From contig NZ_AP023065.1 of the NCBI RefSeq assembly GCF_016593235.1, forward strand, positions 124,001 to 188,000: a stretch of DNA of 64,000 nt, written 5' to 3'. A program made the position numbers and the translations under genes. This document shows positions 8,270 to 16,391 of the stretch, one piece after another; the stretch's first letter is position 1, and the number at the start of each line of letters is the position of its first letter. The DNA comes from Nitratiruptor sp. YY09-18 (GTDB taxonomy: Bacteria > Campylobacterota > Campylobacteria > Campylobacterales > Nitratiruptoraceae). The notes beneath the pieces were generated by a model. It saw only the letters and a program-made list of their open reading frames with translations. It was not told where the DNA came from and made no database searches.

Positions 8270-9190
8270 CTAGGCTCCTAAAATATAAAAACTTATCAAT
8301 GATAAAAATGCAAAAACAATTGCGATACCAAGGAGATTTGGCACTTTGAACAGGCGCAGTTTTGCTGTATTGACCTCTATAAGTCCTACAACAAGACAAA
8401 TGAGTGCAATCTTGGCAAAGTAGAGCAAAAAGGCTAAAGGCAAAGGTGCATCCATGCCAAAAGGGAGAAAAAAACTTGCAAAAAGGGATGCAAAAATCAT
8501 GAATTTTATGGCACTTGCACTCTCTAAAAGTGCAAGATAAAATCCACTAATATCGAGGATCATCGCTTCATGCACCATAGTGAGTTCTAGATGAGTCTCT
8601 GGATTGTCCACAGGGATACGTCCATTTTCGGCAAGCAAGAGGATAAAAAAGGCGATTCCTGCAAAGGTGAAACTCGCGAGGTGTTGTGATGGAAAATGGG
8701 TCTGCAAAGTCATAGCGGCCTTAGATACACCAAGATTACCCGCCATGAGAGAAAGAGCAAAAATTACCAATATCATAGCCGGTTCTACCAAAGCAGATAT
8801 AAAAGCTTCACGGCTACTTCCTATCCCACCAAAACTGCTGGCACTATCAAGACCTATAAGCATGAGGAAAAAGGTAGAGAGCGCTATGAGTCCCGTGATA
8901 GTAAAAGCATCTACAAATCCGACATAATAGCTCTTGATGCTTGGAGGTGGCAAGAAAAAGAGTACAACTACAAGAGGTGTGAGTACCATATAAGGAGCTA
9001 TATGGGTAATTTGACTTGCCTCTTTACTTACTACCACCTCTTTGCGTAGCAGTTTTGTGAAGTTGCGATAACCTTGCAGGAGAGAAAGAGGCTTTTTGTA
9101 TAAAAGCCACATTTTTATAGCTTTGATAAGTGTAAGAAAAAGCGGTGCTGTCAGTAGCATCAAAAGTATCCAAATAGCATAACTTATCAT
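8270..9190 (-). CDS. hyfC: HyfC-like membrane anchor (NuoH family)
   Basis: 306 residues, polytopic. The hallmark NuoH/HyfC loop is present as NGRIPVDNPETHLEL, whose acidic and arginine residues line the quinone-proximal chamber and start of the proton path in complex I. The subunit anchors the large and small subunits to the membrane. Its start overlaps the end of the HyfB-like gene as ATGA. Confidence 0.9.
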   Translation of the reverse strand: MISYAIWILLMLLTAPLFLTLIKAIKMWLLYKKPLSLLQGYRNFTKLLRKEVVVSKEASQITHIAPYMVLTPLVVVLFFLPPPSIKSYYVGFVDAFTITGLIALSTFFLMLIGLDSASSFGGIGSSREAFISALVEPAMILVIFALSLMAGNLGVSKAAMTLQTHFPSQHLASFTFAGIAFFILLLAENGRIPVDNPETHLELTMVHEAMILDISGFYLALLESASAIKFMIFASLFASFFLPFGMDAPLPLAFLLYFAKIALICLVVGLIEVNTAKLRLFKVPNLLGIAIVFAFLSLISFYILGA

Positions 9191-11067
9191 TTTCTCTCTC
9201 CAAGCACCAAGATCTTGAATGTAGCAATAACTATAACGGCTTCAAGAACAAAAGTAGCCCAGCTAAATTGATGTGCTACTACCCGATATCCAAAAAGTAC
9301 CGTAAGTATGAGATTGAAAATAATGGCTGCATAGCGAATTTGTTCAAAATGTCCTAGGCGATAGACATAGTAGCTGATAATATTGACAAGTTTTTTGCTT
9401 CCATCATACAAGCTGGCTTCAAAGAGAGGTTTTATATGCACATCATATAAAGCTGTAGTAAATTTCGTACTGTGTCCAGCTATTGTAGTTTTATGCAGGT
9501 ACTCTTGCGGACGATAGAGCCATGCGAAAAACCTGCGTATTGGTCCCGCAAAACCTGTAGCCGAATATTGTGTGCGAGAATTGGTATTGTATCCACACGC
9601 CCATGTATGGAATGTGCGATAGCGCACTCCAATAAAACGCGCACTCCAAGTAAGCAGAGCTGCTATGACAGTGAGTGCGCCAAGCAATATCACCGGTGAA
9701 ACGACACCTCCATTATGCGTTACAGAGTGGATATTCCAAAAGTTTGGTGTGATGATGTGTGTAATATCTGGTAGTGCAAAAGGAGTGAGAGCACTATTAA
9801 AAAAGCGTAAAAATAGTGGTGCAAAGAGCATAAGCGAAGCAGTTACTCCTGCCATGGCAATCATACCGATACGCATGAGTCTGTTAACTTCGTGAGCATG
9901 CTTTGCATTTGTACTGCGATGCAACCCCAAAAAGGTGATCCCAAAAGCCTTGACAAAGCATGCGATAGCTAGACCACCTGTAAGAGCTAGAGCAAAGATA
10001 CTAAAAGGAATAGAGATTTTGAGAGCAATATTTGTAATATTGCTTGATGAAAGTAGTGACTGAAATATCATCCACTCACTCAAAAAGCCATTTGTCGGTG
10101 GCAAAGCAGAGATAGAGACTGCAGCAAAGAGAAAGCTAAGAGCAGTGAGTGGCATGCTCTTTATTAAACCGCCATACTTCTCGATATTTTTTGTATGCGT
10201 TTGGTGAAGCACCGATCCAGCCGCCATAAAGAGCAGGGATTTGAAGCTCATATGGTTAAAGGTGTGAAAAAGTGCTGCAATGAAAGCAAATGTGGCTAGA
10301 AGCGGTAAATTGAGTGAAGCAAAGATCATACCCATGCCAATACCAATGAGAATAATACCTATATTTTCGATGGAGTGGTTGGCAAGCAAAGCTTTGATAT
10401 CGTGTTCGGCAAGGGCATAGAGTACACCTACTAGACTTGAGAGTGCACCGAGGATGAGGATAAGGATGCCCCACTCAAGCTGCCAAGAACCGAGTACCAC
10501 AAAAAGCATGCGCAAAAAACCGTAGAGGGCGATTTTGAGCATGACCCCACTCATCATTGCACTCACTGCACTTGGAGCTGCTGGATGGGCGTAAGGAAGC
10601 CATACATGCATAGGTACTACGCCTGCTTTGCTCAAAAAGCCTAAGATAAGCAAGAAAAAGAGAAGTGTGGGATAGGGAAAAGCAGCCGCTATTGCATGCA
10701 TTTTTGTAAAAGGCATCTGTAGATTGCCATTGGAAGTGATGAGGAAAAAGAGCAATATAAAAACAAAACCAAAGTGCGTCATGAAAAAGTAAAATCTTGC
10801 AGCTTTGATGGTAGAAGCCTCTTTGGAATCAGTCAAGATGAGTTGCCAGCTTGCTAGACTCATAAGTTCCCAGAAAAAGAGAAAAACCAGTGGATTGCCA
10901 GCGATCACGACTCCTGCCATGGAAGCTATGAAAGTAAAATAGTGCAGAAGATAATGCACTTTGCGCACTATGTGATCCATATAGCCAAAAGAGTAGAAGA
11001 GATTTGGCACTACACCTAGTGCAAGAAAAAAGAGGAAGAGCAAAGAGAGTGTATCGAAACTAAACAT
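9187..11067 (-). CDS. hyfB: HyfB-like proton-translocating antiporter subunit (NuoL family)
   Basis: 626 residues from the ATG at 11067, which has GGGAGC about 9 bases upstream; an upstream TTG at 11100 lacks such a site. This is the first gene of the operon. Conserved antiporter residues include E in FFWELMSLASW, K in LSKAGVVPMHVWLP, and the motif AEHDIKALLANHSIENIG. The C-terminal 120 residues extend past the core antiporter fold and include further hydrophobic stretches, as in NuoL/HyfB. It probably pumps ions driven by the redox module encoded downstream. Confidence 0.9.
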   Translation of the reverse strand: MFSFDTLSLLFLFFLALGVVPNLFYSFGYMDHIVRKVHYLLHYFTFIASMAGVVIAGNPLVFLFFWELMSLASWQLILTDSKEASTIKAARFYFFMTHFGFVFILLFFLITSNGNLQMPFTKMHAIAAAFPYPTLLFFLLILGFLSKAGVVPMHVWLPYAHPAAPSAVSAMMSGVMLKIALYGFLRMLFVVLGSWQLEWGILILILGALSSLVGVLYALAEHDIKALLANHSIENIGIILIGIGMGMIFASLNLPLLATFAFIAALFHTFNHMSFKSLLFMAAGSVLHQTHTKNIEKYGGLIKSMPLTALSFLFAAVSISALPPTNGFLSEWMIFQSLLSSSNITNIALKISIPFSIFALALTGGLAIACFVKAFGITFLGLHRSTNAKHAHEVNRLMRIGMIAMAGVTASLMLFAPLFLRFFNSALTPFALPDITHIITPNFWNIHSVTHNGGVVSPVILLGALTVIAALLTWSARFIGVRYRTFHTWACGYNTNSRTQYSATGFAGPIRRFFAWLYRPQEYLHKTTIAGHSTKFTTALYDVHIKPLFEASLYDGSKKLVNIISYYVYRLGHFEQIRYAAIIFNLILTVLFGYRVVAHQFSWATFVLEAVIVIATFKILVLGERK

Positions 11068-11253
11068 AGAAGAAGCTCCCAAATGAGATATTATTAACAA
11101 ATGTTATTAAAATAAGAGGAAATATTCTAAGTTATAAGAAATATTAATCGTTTTCGCAATTATATTTAATCTATCTTAAAAAGCAATAAATTTGGTGTTT
11201 TTGTAAAAAAGTTGAGAGCAACTAAAGTTGCAAATTATTTACCTATTTTGCAC

Positions 11254-11259
11254 TATAAT
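11254..11259 (+). promoter_or_regulatory. -10 element of the rhodanese gene
   Basis: A perfect TATAAT lies 26 bases before the rhodanese ATG. TTGCAA at 11228-11233 could act as a poor -35 box with 20-base spacing. On the opposite strand, ATTATA at 11159-11164 (TATAAT in reverse) could serve the divergent hyf-like operon. Confidence 0.5.
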
Positions 11260-11285
11260 TAAATAAACCAAAAAAGGAGGCTCGC

Positions 11286-11702
11286 ATGGCAAAACTCACA
11301 GAGTTTGAACAAAATGTAGCACAAAGAATTAAAGAACAAATCGACCTTAACAAAGAGAAACCGGAGCTTGGAAATGTGGATCTTGAAAAAGCTATCGAAC
11401 TGCTCAAAGAGGCCGGAGCGATACTTCTTGATGTAAGACCACCAGCAAAAGTGAGTGGTGAAAATGCAGAAGAGGCAGATATTCCAGATAGTTACTATAC
11501 ACCATATCCAGAATTTACAAACTATCTCGATATTTTGCCAGATGATAAAACTACTCCAATTATTACAGCATGTCTCAAAGGTCTCTTCGCAAGCCGTGTA
11601 AAAGCCTATCTTGAAGTTCTTGGTTATGAAAATGTCTATGTCTTTACAGGCAATATCGAAGATTGGATCGCAGCACACAAGGCACACTCTGGTAAACTCT
11701 AA
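11286..11702 (+). CDS. Rhodanese-like sulfurtransferase domain protein
   Basis: 138 residues, single rhodanese domain, no signal peptide. The active-site loop is TACLKGLFAS with catalytic C96, and the typical LLDVRPP and GYENVYVFTGN elements are present. Such proteins carry sulfane sulfur as a cysteine persulfide, which fits sulfide-oxidising metabolism elsewhere in the window. AAAAAGGAGG precedes the start. A lipoprotein gene follows in an overlapping frame. Confidence 0.88.
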   Translation: MAKLTEFEQNVAQRIKEQIDLNKEKPELGNVDLEKAIELLKEAGAILLDVRPPAKVSGENAEEADIPDSYYTPYPEFTNYLDILPDDKTTPIITACLKGLFASRVKAYLEVLGYENVYVFTGNIEDWIAAHKAHSGKL

Positions 11703-12084
11703 GATTTTCATAGGGCTTCTTGCCCTATTGTTTTTTATTGGATGTGGTCAAAAGATATATGAAAAAAAATACAGTGCCCCTTCCAAACATATAACATGTC
11801 TCAAACTCCAAACTAGCAATCCTTTGACAAAATATTACATAGAAAAACTTTATAATTTTTCTCAAAACTGTCCCTTTATCTTGCGTACCACTTCACACTT
11901 TGTTTCAAGCTGTTCTTCAGCAAAAGCCAAAGCATTGGGAAGTGATTTTGATGGGTTTTTACGTCTTGAGCTCTTTGAAAACGGTAGACTTCTTTATCGT
12001 AATCAGGCTGATTTCAAGGGATGCTTACGCCAAGATTTGGTAAAGAGGCTTTTTATGAGAATGCGAAAAGTTCAAAAATTTTAG
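11611..12084 (+). CDS. Small lipoprotein of unknown function (start uncertain)
   Basis: The convincing part starts right after the rhodanese stop: a hydrophobic stretch KIFIGLLALLFFIGC that ends in a lipobox cysteine, then about 110 residues of mature protein. No ATG, GTG or TTG lies directly before this signal peptide. The nearest ATG codons (11611, 11626, 11632, 11638) would start inside the rhodanese gene and add a polar N-terminus of 20 or more residues; a CTG at 11689 is another option. Translation may be coupled to the rhodanese stop at 11700-11702. The C-terminal part (FENGRLLYRNQ) recurs as a decayed copy at 15145-15277. Function is unknown. Confidence 0.6.
   Translation: MKFLVMKMSMSLQAISKIGSQHTRHTLVNSKIFIGLLALLFFIGCGQKIYEKKYSAPSKHITCLKLQTSNPLTKYYIEKLYNFSQNCPFILRTTSHFVSSCSSAKAKALGSDFDGFLRLELFENGRLLYRNQADFKGCLRQDLVKRLFMRMRKVQKF
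11950..12083 (+). repeat. Direct repeat, left copy (3' end of the lipoprotein gene)
   Basis: These bases align along their length, with one single-base gap, to 15145-15277 in the same orientation; shared blocks include CTGATTTCAAGG and AATCAG. By eye about two thirds to 70 percent of positions agree. The intact copy is in frame; the right copy is broken. The nrd operon fills the interval between the two copies. Confidence 0.7.
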
Positions 12085-12094
12085 TGTTTATATA

Positions 12095-12772
12095 TCAATT
12101 ACGAAAATGGAGTGGAAGTTGCTTTGAGATTTTTTTGTAATTGAGGGGTTGGTGTTCTGGTAGTTGCATCAAGTTTTTGGATGAGTCACGAAAATTTTGC
12201 AAAAAGTATGTCTTTTGGTAATCTAAGTTTTGGAGTGTTCGTATCATACTGTTGATATCTGTTTCATTGAGCAAAATACTGTGTACTGTAGTGCGAACTT
12301 CATAGTCTATTTGAAACTTTTGTACGATTTTTAATGTTTTACAAAAATTCTCATATCCATCGATTCCGGTTATTTGCTGATACTTTTCTTTTGGGGCTTT
12401 AAAATCGATAGCTACAAAATCCAAAAGTTTTTGTTCCAGCAGCTTTTGTACTATATTCGGTCGGCTTGCGTTTGTATCGAGCTTGTTTTTGTAGCCTAGC
12501 TCTTTGGTAAGACGGAGCATTGTTGTAAGGTAGGGATGTAGTGTCGGTTCGCCTCCACTAAAAACCACTCCTTCTAATACTCTTCTTCTTTTTTTCAAGA
12601 AGAGAAGAACCTCTTCAAAAGAGAGTCTATTTTTGCCAAGAACAATATCGGCATTGTGACAATAGGGACAGCGCATATTGCATCCAGCAAGCCATATAAT
12701 GGCTGCTGGTGTATCGGGGTAATCAAGTAAGGTAAAAGAGGTAAAGTCATAAACTTTTATGCTACTTGGCAT
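12095..12772 (-). CDS. nrdG: Anaerobic ribonucleotide reductase activase (radical SAM)
   Basis: 225 residues. The radical-SAM cluster motif CNMRCPYC supplies C31, C35 and C38, and the SAM-binding FSGGEPTLHP follows. The enzyme cuts S-adenosylmethionine to place a radical on the glycine of class III ribonucleotide reductase. It starts 16 bases inside the small glycyl-radical gene and is the last gene of the nrdD/glycyl-domain/nrdG operon. An alternative reading as a generic glycyl-radical activase is less likely given the neighbours. Confidence 0.9.
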   Translation of the reverse strand: MPSSIKVYDFTSFTLLDYPDTPAAIIWLAGCNMRCPYCHNADIVLGKNRLSFEEVLLFLKKRRRVLEGVVFSGGEPTLHPYLTTMLRLTKELGYKNKLDTNASRPNIVQKLLEQKLLDFVAIDFKAPKEKYQQITGIDGYENFCKTLKIVQKFQIDYEVRTTVHSILLNETDINSMIRTLQNLDYQKTYFLQNFRDSSKNLMQLPEHQPLNYKKISKQLPLHFRN

Positions 12773-12924
12773 CGCTCTTCACGAAACTGTCTGCGCTCTT
12801 TGTGCTCCCCTTTTTTACCTATATTGAAGCTCTCAACGGGACGATGGTATCCCATAACTCTGGTATAGACCATGCATTTAGTGCGTTTATGGGCAATTTT
12901 TTGTAATATTTCTTCGCGTTTCAT
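12757..12924 (-). CDS. Stand-alone glycyl radical domain of anaerobic ribonucleotide reductase
   Basis: 55 residues from the ATG at 12924. The motif TRVMGYHRPV, followed by NIGKKGEHKER, matches the extreme C-terminus of class III NrdD, where the glycine of RVxGY (here G25) carries the catalytic radical. The ATG overlaps the nrdD stop (ATGA) and has a strong AAGGAGG Shine-Dalgarno embedded in the last nrdD codons, so independent translation looks designed. The product should dock onto the truncated NrdD to give a working enzyme. A C-terminal cysteine (C52) and C17 are also present. Confidence 0.85.
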   Translation of the reverse strand: MKREEILQKIAHKRTKCMVYTRVMGYHRPVESFNIGKKGEHKERRQFREERCQVA

Positions 12925-15053
12925 GCTTCCTCCTTGTGATAGGTTTGTATGTACTCTTGAATAAGCTCTTCGTCGCATTTTGGACAAAACTCGTGCTCTC
13001 CTTCCAAATAGCCGTGTTTTGGACAGACACTAAAGAGTGGTGTTACAGTAATATAGGGGAGTTTATAATTTTCAATAACAGCGCGTACCAGTTTTCTGGC
13101 AGCTTCTGCACTACTGAGTTTCTCGCTCATATAGAGATGCAAAACAGTACCGCCGGTATATTTGCATTGGAGTTCATCTTGTAAATCGAGTGCTTCAAAG
13201 GGGTCATCTGTATAGCCGACTGGAATTTGTGAAGAGTTGGTATAGTAGATATGTTCACCAAAGCCAGCTTGGATAATATCTGGAAAACGTTTTTTGTCTT
13301 CTTTGGCAAACCTGTATGTTGTCCCTTCAGCAGGTGTTGCTTCAAGATTGTAGAGATTACCGGTCTCTTCTTGATAGGAGCGCAGTTTTTCGCGCATGAA
13401 TTCTAAAATCTCCAAAGCAAAATCGATGCCTCTTTGGTCGGTGATATCATACGCATCATTGGTAAAATTACGAATCATTTCATTCATTCCATTGACACCG
13501 ATTGTAGAAAAGTGGTTATTGAAATTTGGTAAATAGCGTTTGGTATAGGGGTAGAGGCCTCTTTGAAACATTTCATCAACAAATTTGCGCTTTTTTTCCA
13601 GTGTAGATTTTGCTATATCCATGAGGCGCTCAAGCTCTTTGAAAAGTCCCTCTCTATCCCCTTTGAAGCGATAACCAAGACGAGCCATATTGATAGTAAC
13701 CACACCGATACTTCCTGTCATTTCAGCACTACCAAATAGCCCATTGCCTCTTTTTAAAAGCTCTCTCAAATCAAGTTGCAGTCTACAACACATACTCCTT
13801 ACCGCATTTGGTTTGTAACTATCGGGGTTTTCTTTTTTCTCGCCCGTTTCGGGGTCGATAATATATTGACTGCCGATGAAGTTTTGAAAATAGCTGCTAC
13901 CAATCTTGGCTGTATTCTCAAACAAAATATCTGTATTTTCTCCATACCAGTCAAAATCTTCGGTAATATTGACTGTGGGTATAGGAAAGGTAAATGGCTG
14001 ACCCGATTTATCCCCTTCTGTCATAACCTCGTAAAAGGCTCTATTGATGATATTCATCTCTTTTTGGAAATGTTTATAAGTCAATGAAGTGAGCTTCTCA
14101 ACACCACGCTCTTTGGCTTTTTGAAGAAGTTTGGGGTCGTCCTGGACATCTTCAAAGAGATGGCGATCATTCTTGGTGGGAATTTGGTCTTGCAAATCTT
14201 TCGGGACGGTCCAGTCAATCGTAATATTGGTAAAAGGGCTTTGTCCCCATCTCGCTGGCACATTGAGATTGTATACAAAACTTCTAATCGCCTCTTTCAC
14301 CTCTTCATAGCTCAAATCATCTTTGAATACATAAGGAGCCAGATAGGTATCAAACGAGCTAAAAGCCTGGGCTCCTGCCCACTCGCTTTGTAATATACCT
14401 AAAAAATTGGCCATTTGACCAAGGGCGGTGCGGAAGTGGTTGGGTGGTTTACTTTCCACTCTCCCCCGCACACCGTTAAAGCCTTCATTGAGCAAAACCC
14501 GCAAACTCCATCCTGCACAATATCCTGTTAGACAATCAAGATCATGAATATGGATATCACCATTGCGGTGTGCAGCACCCTCTTCTTTGCTATATACTTT
14601 ATCAAGCCAAAAATTAGCAATAATTTTACCAGCAAGATTATTCACCAAGCCAGCATGCGAGTATCCGGTGTTGGCATTGGCATTGATACGCCAATCGCTC
14701 TTGTTGATATACTCCTCTACACTTTGTGTAGAGTTTACAAAAGTGGTATCATCATTTAATCCCAAAATATGCTCACGTTGCATTTTATGTAAAAATCGAT
14801 AGGTTATAAACGATTTCATTACTTCAAAATATCCAGCCCGATAGAGTTCATACTCGATGATGTCTTGTATCTCTTCCACACCTTTGACAAAAGCGAAACT
14901 AATACGCATTAATACCGATTCAAAAACGCGTTTGTCATAAGGGACCAGAACACTATCAAAAGCGGCTTTGATTGCATCTTCAATTTTATAAGCCATAAAT
15001 GGTTGCGTTGAACCATCTCGCTTGATGATAATTTTTGGAAGAGAGATTTCCAT
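12921..15053 (-). CDS. nrdD: Class III (anaerobic) ribonucleoside-triphosphate reductase, catalytic subunit without its glycyl-radical tail
   Basis: 710 residues. Residues 5-95 form an ATP-cone allosteric domain. The catalytic barrel contains cysteine-bearing loops at GYCAGW (C179) and SMCC (C422/C423). The C-terminal zinc site is visible as C677, H680, C690 and C693. The chain then stops about 17 residues later, before the RVxGY glycyl-radical loop that all class III enzymes need; that loop is encoded by the next gene. The protein makes dNTPs from NTPs without oxygen. Its upstream region holds the right copy of a degenerate direct repeat. Confidence 0.93.
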   Translation of the reverse strand: MEISLPKIIIKRDGSTQPFMAYKIEDAIKAAFDSVLVPYDKRVFESVLMRISFAFVKGVEEIQDIIEYELYRAGYFEVMKSFITYRFLHKMQREHILGLNDDTTFVNSTQSVEEYINKSDWRINANANTGYSHAGLVNNLAGKIIANFWLDKVYSKEEGAAHRNGDIHIHDLDCLTGYCAGWSLRVLLNEGFNGVRGRVESKPPNHFRTALGQMANFLGILQSEWAGAQAFSSFDTYLAPYVFKDDLSYEEVKEAIRSFVYNLNVPARWGQSPFTNITIDWTVPKDLQDQIPTKNDRHLFEDVQDDPKLLQKAKERGVEKLTSLTYKHFQKEMNIINRAFYEVMTEGDKSGQPFTFPIPTVNITEDFDWYGENTDILFENTAKIGSSYFQNFIGSQYIIDPETGEKKENPDSYKPNAVRSMCCRLQLDLRELLKRGNGLFGSAEMTGSIGVVTINMARLGYRFKGDREGLFKELERLMDIAKSTLEKKRKFVDEMFQRGLYPYTKRYLPNFNNHFSTIGVNGMNEMIRNFTNDAYDITDQRGIDFALEILEFMREKLRSYQEETGNLYNLEATPAEGTTYRFAKEDKKRFPDIIQAGFGEHIYYTNSSQIPVGYTDDPFEALDLQDELQCKYTGGTVLHLYMSEKLSSAEAARKLVRAVIENYKLPYITVTPLFSVCPKHGYLEGEHEFCPKCDEELIQEYIQTYHKEEA

Positions 15054-15144
15054 CGAGATGCTCCTTGAGGGTAGAAGTCCAAAAAATATTTTACCTATTT
15101 AAAGACAAAAAAAATTGATATGTATCAAATAGGAATCGTTATCT

Positions 15145-15277
15145 GATAGTTTTTGTGCCTCTAGCTTTATGAAAATGGCAGATTCCTCTATCGCAATCAG
15201 ACTGATTTCAAGGAATATTTGTGCCAAATTTTATAGAGAAACTTTTTGTTACAATGCGAAGAATATAGTTTTTAAAG
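15145..15277 (+). pseudogene. Decayed fragment of a paralogue of the lipoprotein gene
   Basis: Read from base 15150, the frame gives FLCL, stop, LYENGRFLYRNQTDFKEYL, then another stop, and matches FLRLELFENGRLLYRNQADF of the lipoprotein encoded at 11611-12084. In-frame stops at 15162-15164 and a second about 54 bases after the ENGR block show it is dead. It forms the leader region of the glycosyltransferase gene. A spurious long frame starting at 15169 reads through it and should not be used as the glycosyltransferase start. Confidence 0.75.
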
Positions 15278-15282
15278 GTAGT

Positions 15283-16386
15283 GTGAAATTGAAAGTTGCT
15301 ATAGTGCATGATTGGTTGGTTACAAATGCTGGTGCAGAGAAGGTTTTGCAAGCTCTTTTAGAGATATATCCACAAGCAGATGTTTTTTCTCTTGTGGATT
15401 TTTTAAACTATTTTGAGAGAGAGCAGGTTTTACAAGGGAAACATGCTCACACCTCTTTTATTCAAAAACTCCCTTTTGCACAAAAGTACTTTAGAAATTA
15501 TCTTCCCTTTTTTCCAAAAGCCATTGAGAGTTTTGATCTGAACGGATATGATGTAATTATCAGTTCATCTTGGGCTTTTGCAAAAGGTATCAAAAGAGAT
15601 AACAAGCAGTTACATATCTCATACTGCCATACTCCTATTCGCTATGCATGGGATCTGTATGAGGAGTATACAGCAGAGTTGCACGGACTCAAAAAGCTTC
15701 TCGTAGCACAAACTCTCAAAAATATTCGCACATGGGATGTAGCAACATTGGATAGAGTTGATTATTTTGTAGCAAATTCAAGATATGTGCAAGAGAGAAT
15801 CCATAGAATTTACAAAAAGGATGCAGTTGTAATCTATCCTCCAGTAGATATAGAGAAGTTTACATGTGTTGAAAACAAAGAGGATTTTTACCTTACAGCA
15901 TCTAGACTCGTGCCCTACAAAAAAATTGATCTCATTGTAGAAGCATTTGCGAAAATAGATAGAAAACTTGTTGTAGTAGGTGATGGTCCCCAGATGCAAA
16001 AAATCAAAGAGAAAGCTGGAAAAAATGTGGAGGTTTTGGGATATCAACCTGATGAGATTCTTCTCTCTCTCATGCAAAAAGCCAAGGCTTTTGTTTTTGC
16101 AGCAGTTGAGGATTTTGGAATTACTCCTGTTGAGGCCCAGGCCTGCGGGACACCGGTAATATGCTTGGGGGAGGGTGGTACCAAAGAGACAGTTATAGAT
16201 ATGCAAACGGGTGTGCATTTTCATACCCAAAGCAGTGAAGCTATTATTGAAGCTATTGAGAAGTTTGAGAAAAATATCGATATCTTTAAGCTGCATAAAA
16301 TAAGAGAGAATGCATTAAAATTTTCCAAGAAAAGATTTCAAAAAGAGATTGAAGAGTTTATCATAGAAAAATTAGAGAAGATATAA
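15283..16386 (+). CDS. Family 4-type glycosyltransferase
   Basis: 367 residues from GTG at 15283, chosen because the family N-terminus (KVAIVHDWLVTNAGAEKV) begins there and AAAGG lies 4 bases upstream. The GT-B fold is supported by the C-terminal sugar-nucleotide site: LVVVGDGPQ and the E-x7-E motif in EDFGITPVEAQACGTPV. It probably adds a sugar, often mannose or a deoxysugar, to a lipid-linked surface polysaccharide. The convergent neighbour is a polyprenyl-phosphate sugar transferase that would start such a chain. Confidence 0.85.
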   Translation: MKLKVAIVHDWLVTNAGAEKVLQALLEIYPQADVFSLVDFLNYFEREQVLQGKHAHTSFIQKLPFAQKYFRNYLPFFPKAIESFDLNGYDVIISSSWAFAKGIKRDNKQLHISYCHTPIRYAWDLYEEYTAELHGLKKLLVAQTLKNIRTWDVATLDRVDYFVANSRYVQERIHRIYKKDAVVIYPPVDIEKFTCVENKEDFYLTASRLVPYKKIDLIVEAFAKIDRKLVVVGDGPQMQKIKEKAGKNVEVLGYQPDEILLSLMQKAKAFVFAAVEDFGITPVEAQACGTPVICLGEGGTKETVIDMQTGVHFHTQSSEAIIEAIEKFEKNIDIFKLHKIRENALKFSKKRFQKEIEEFIIEKLEKI

Positions 16387-16391
16387 AATTA

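Noticed and set aside
4417..11067. Annotation of the operon as a working NiFe hydrogenase 4
   Set aside because: The large subunit lacks all four metal-binding cysteines, and the ferredoxin subunits are missing.
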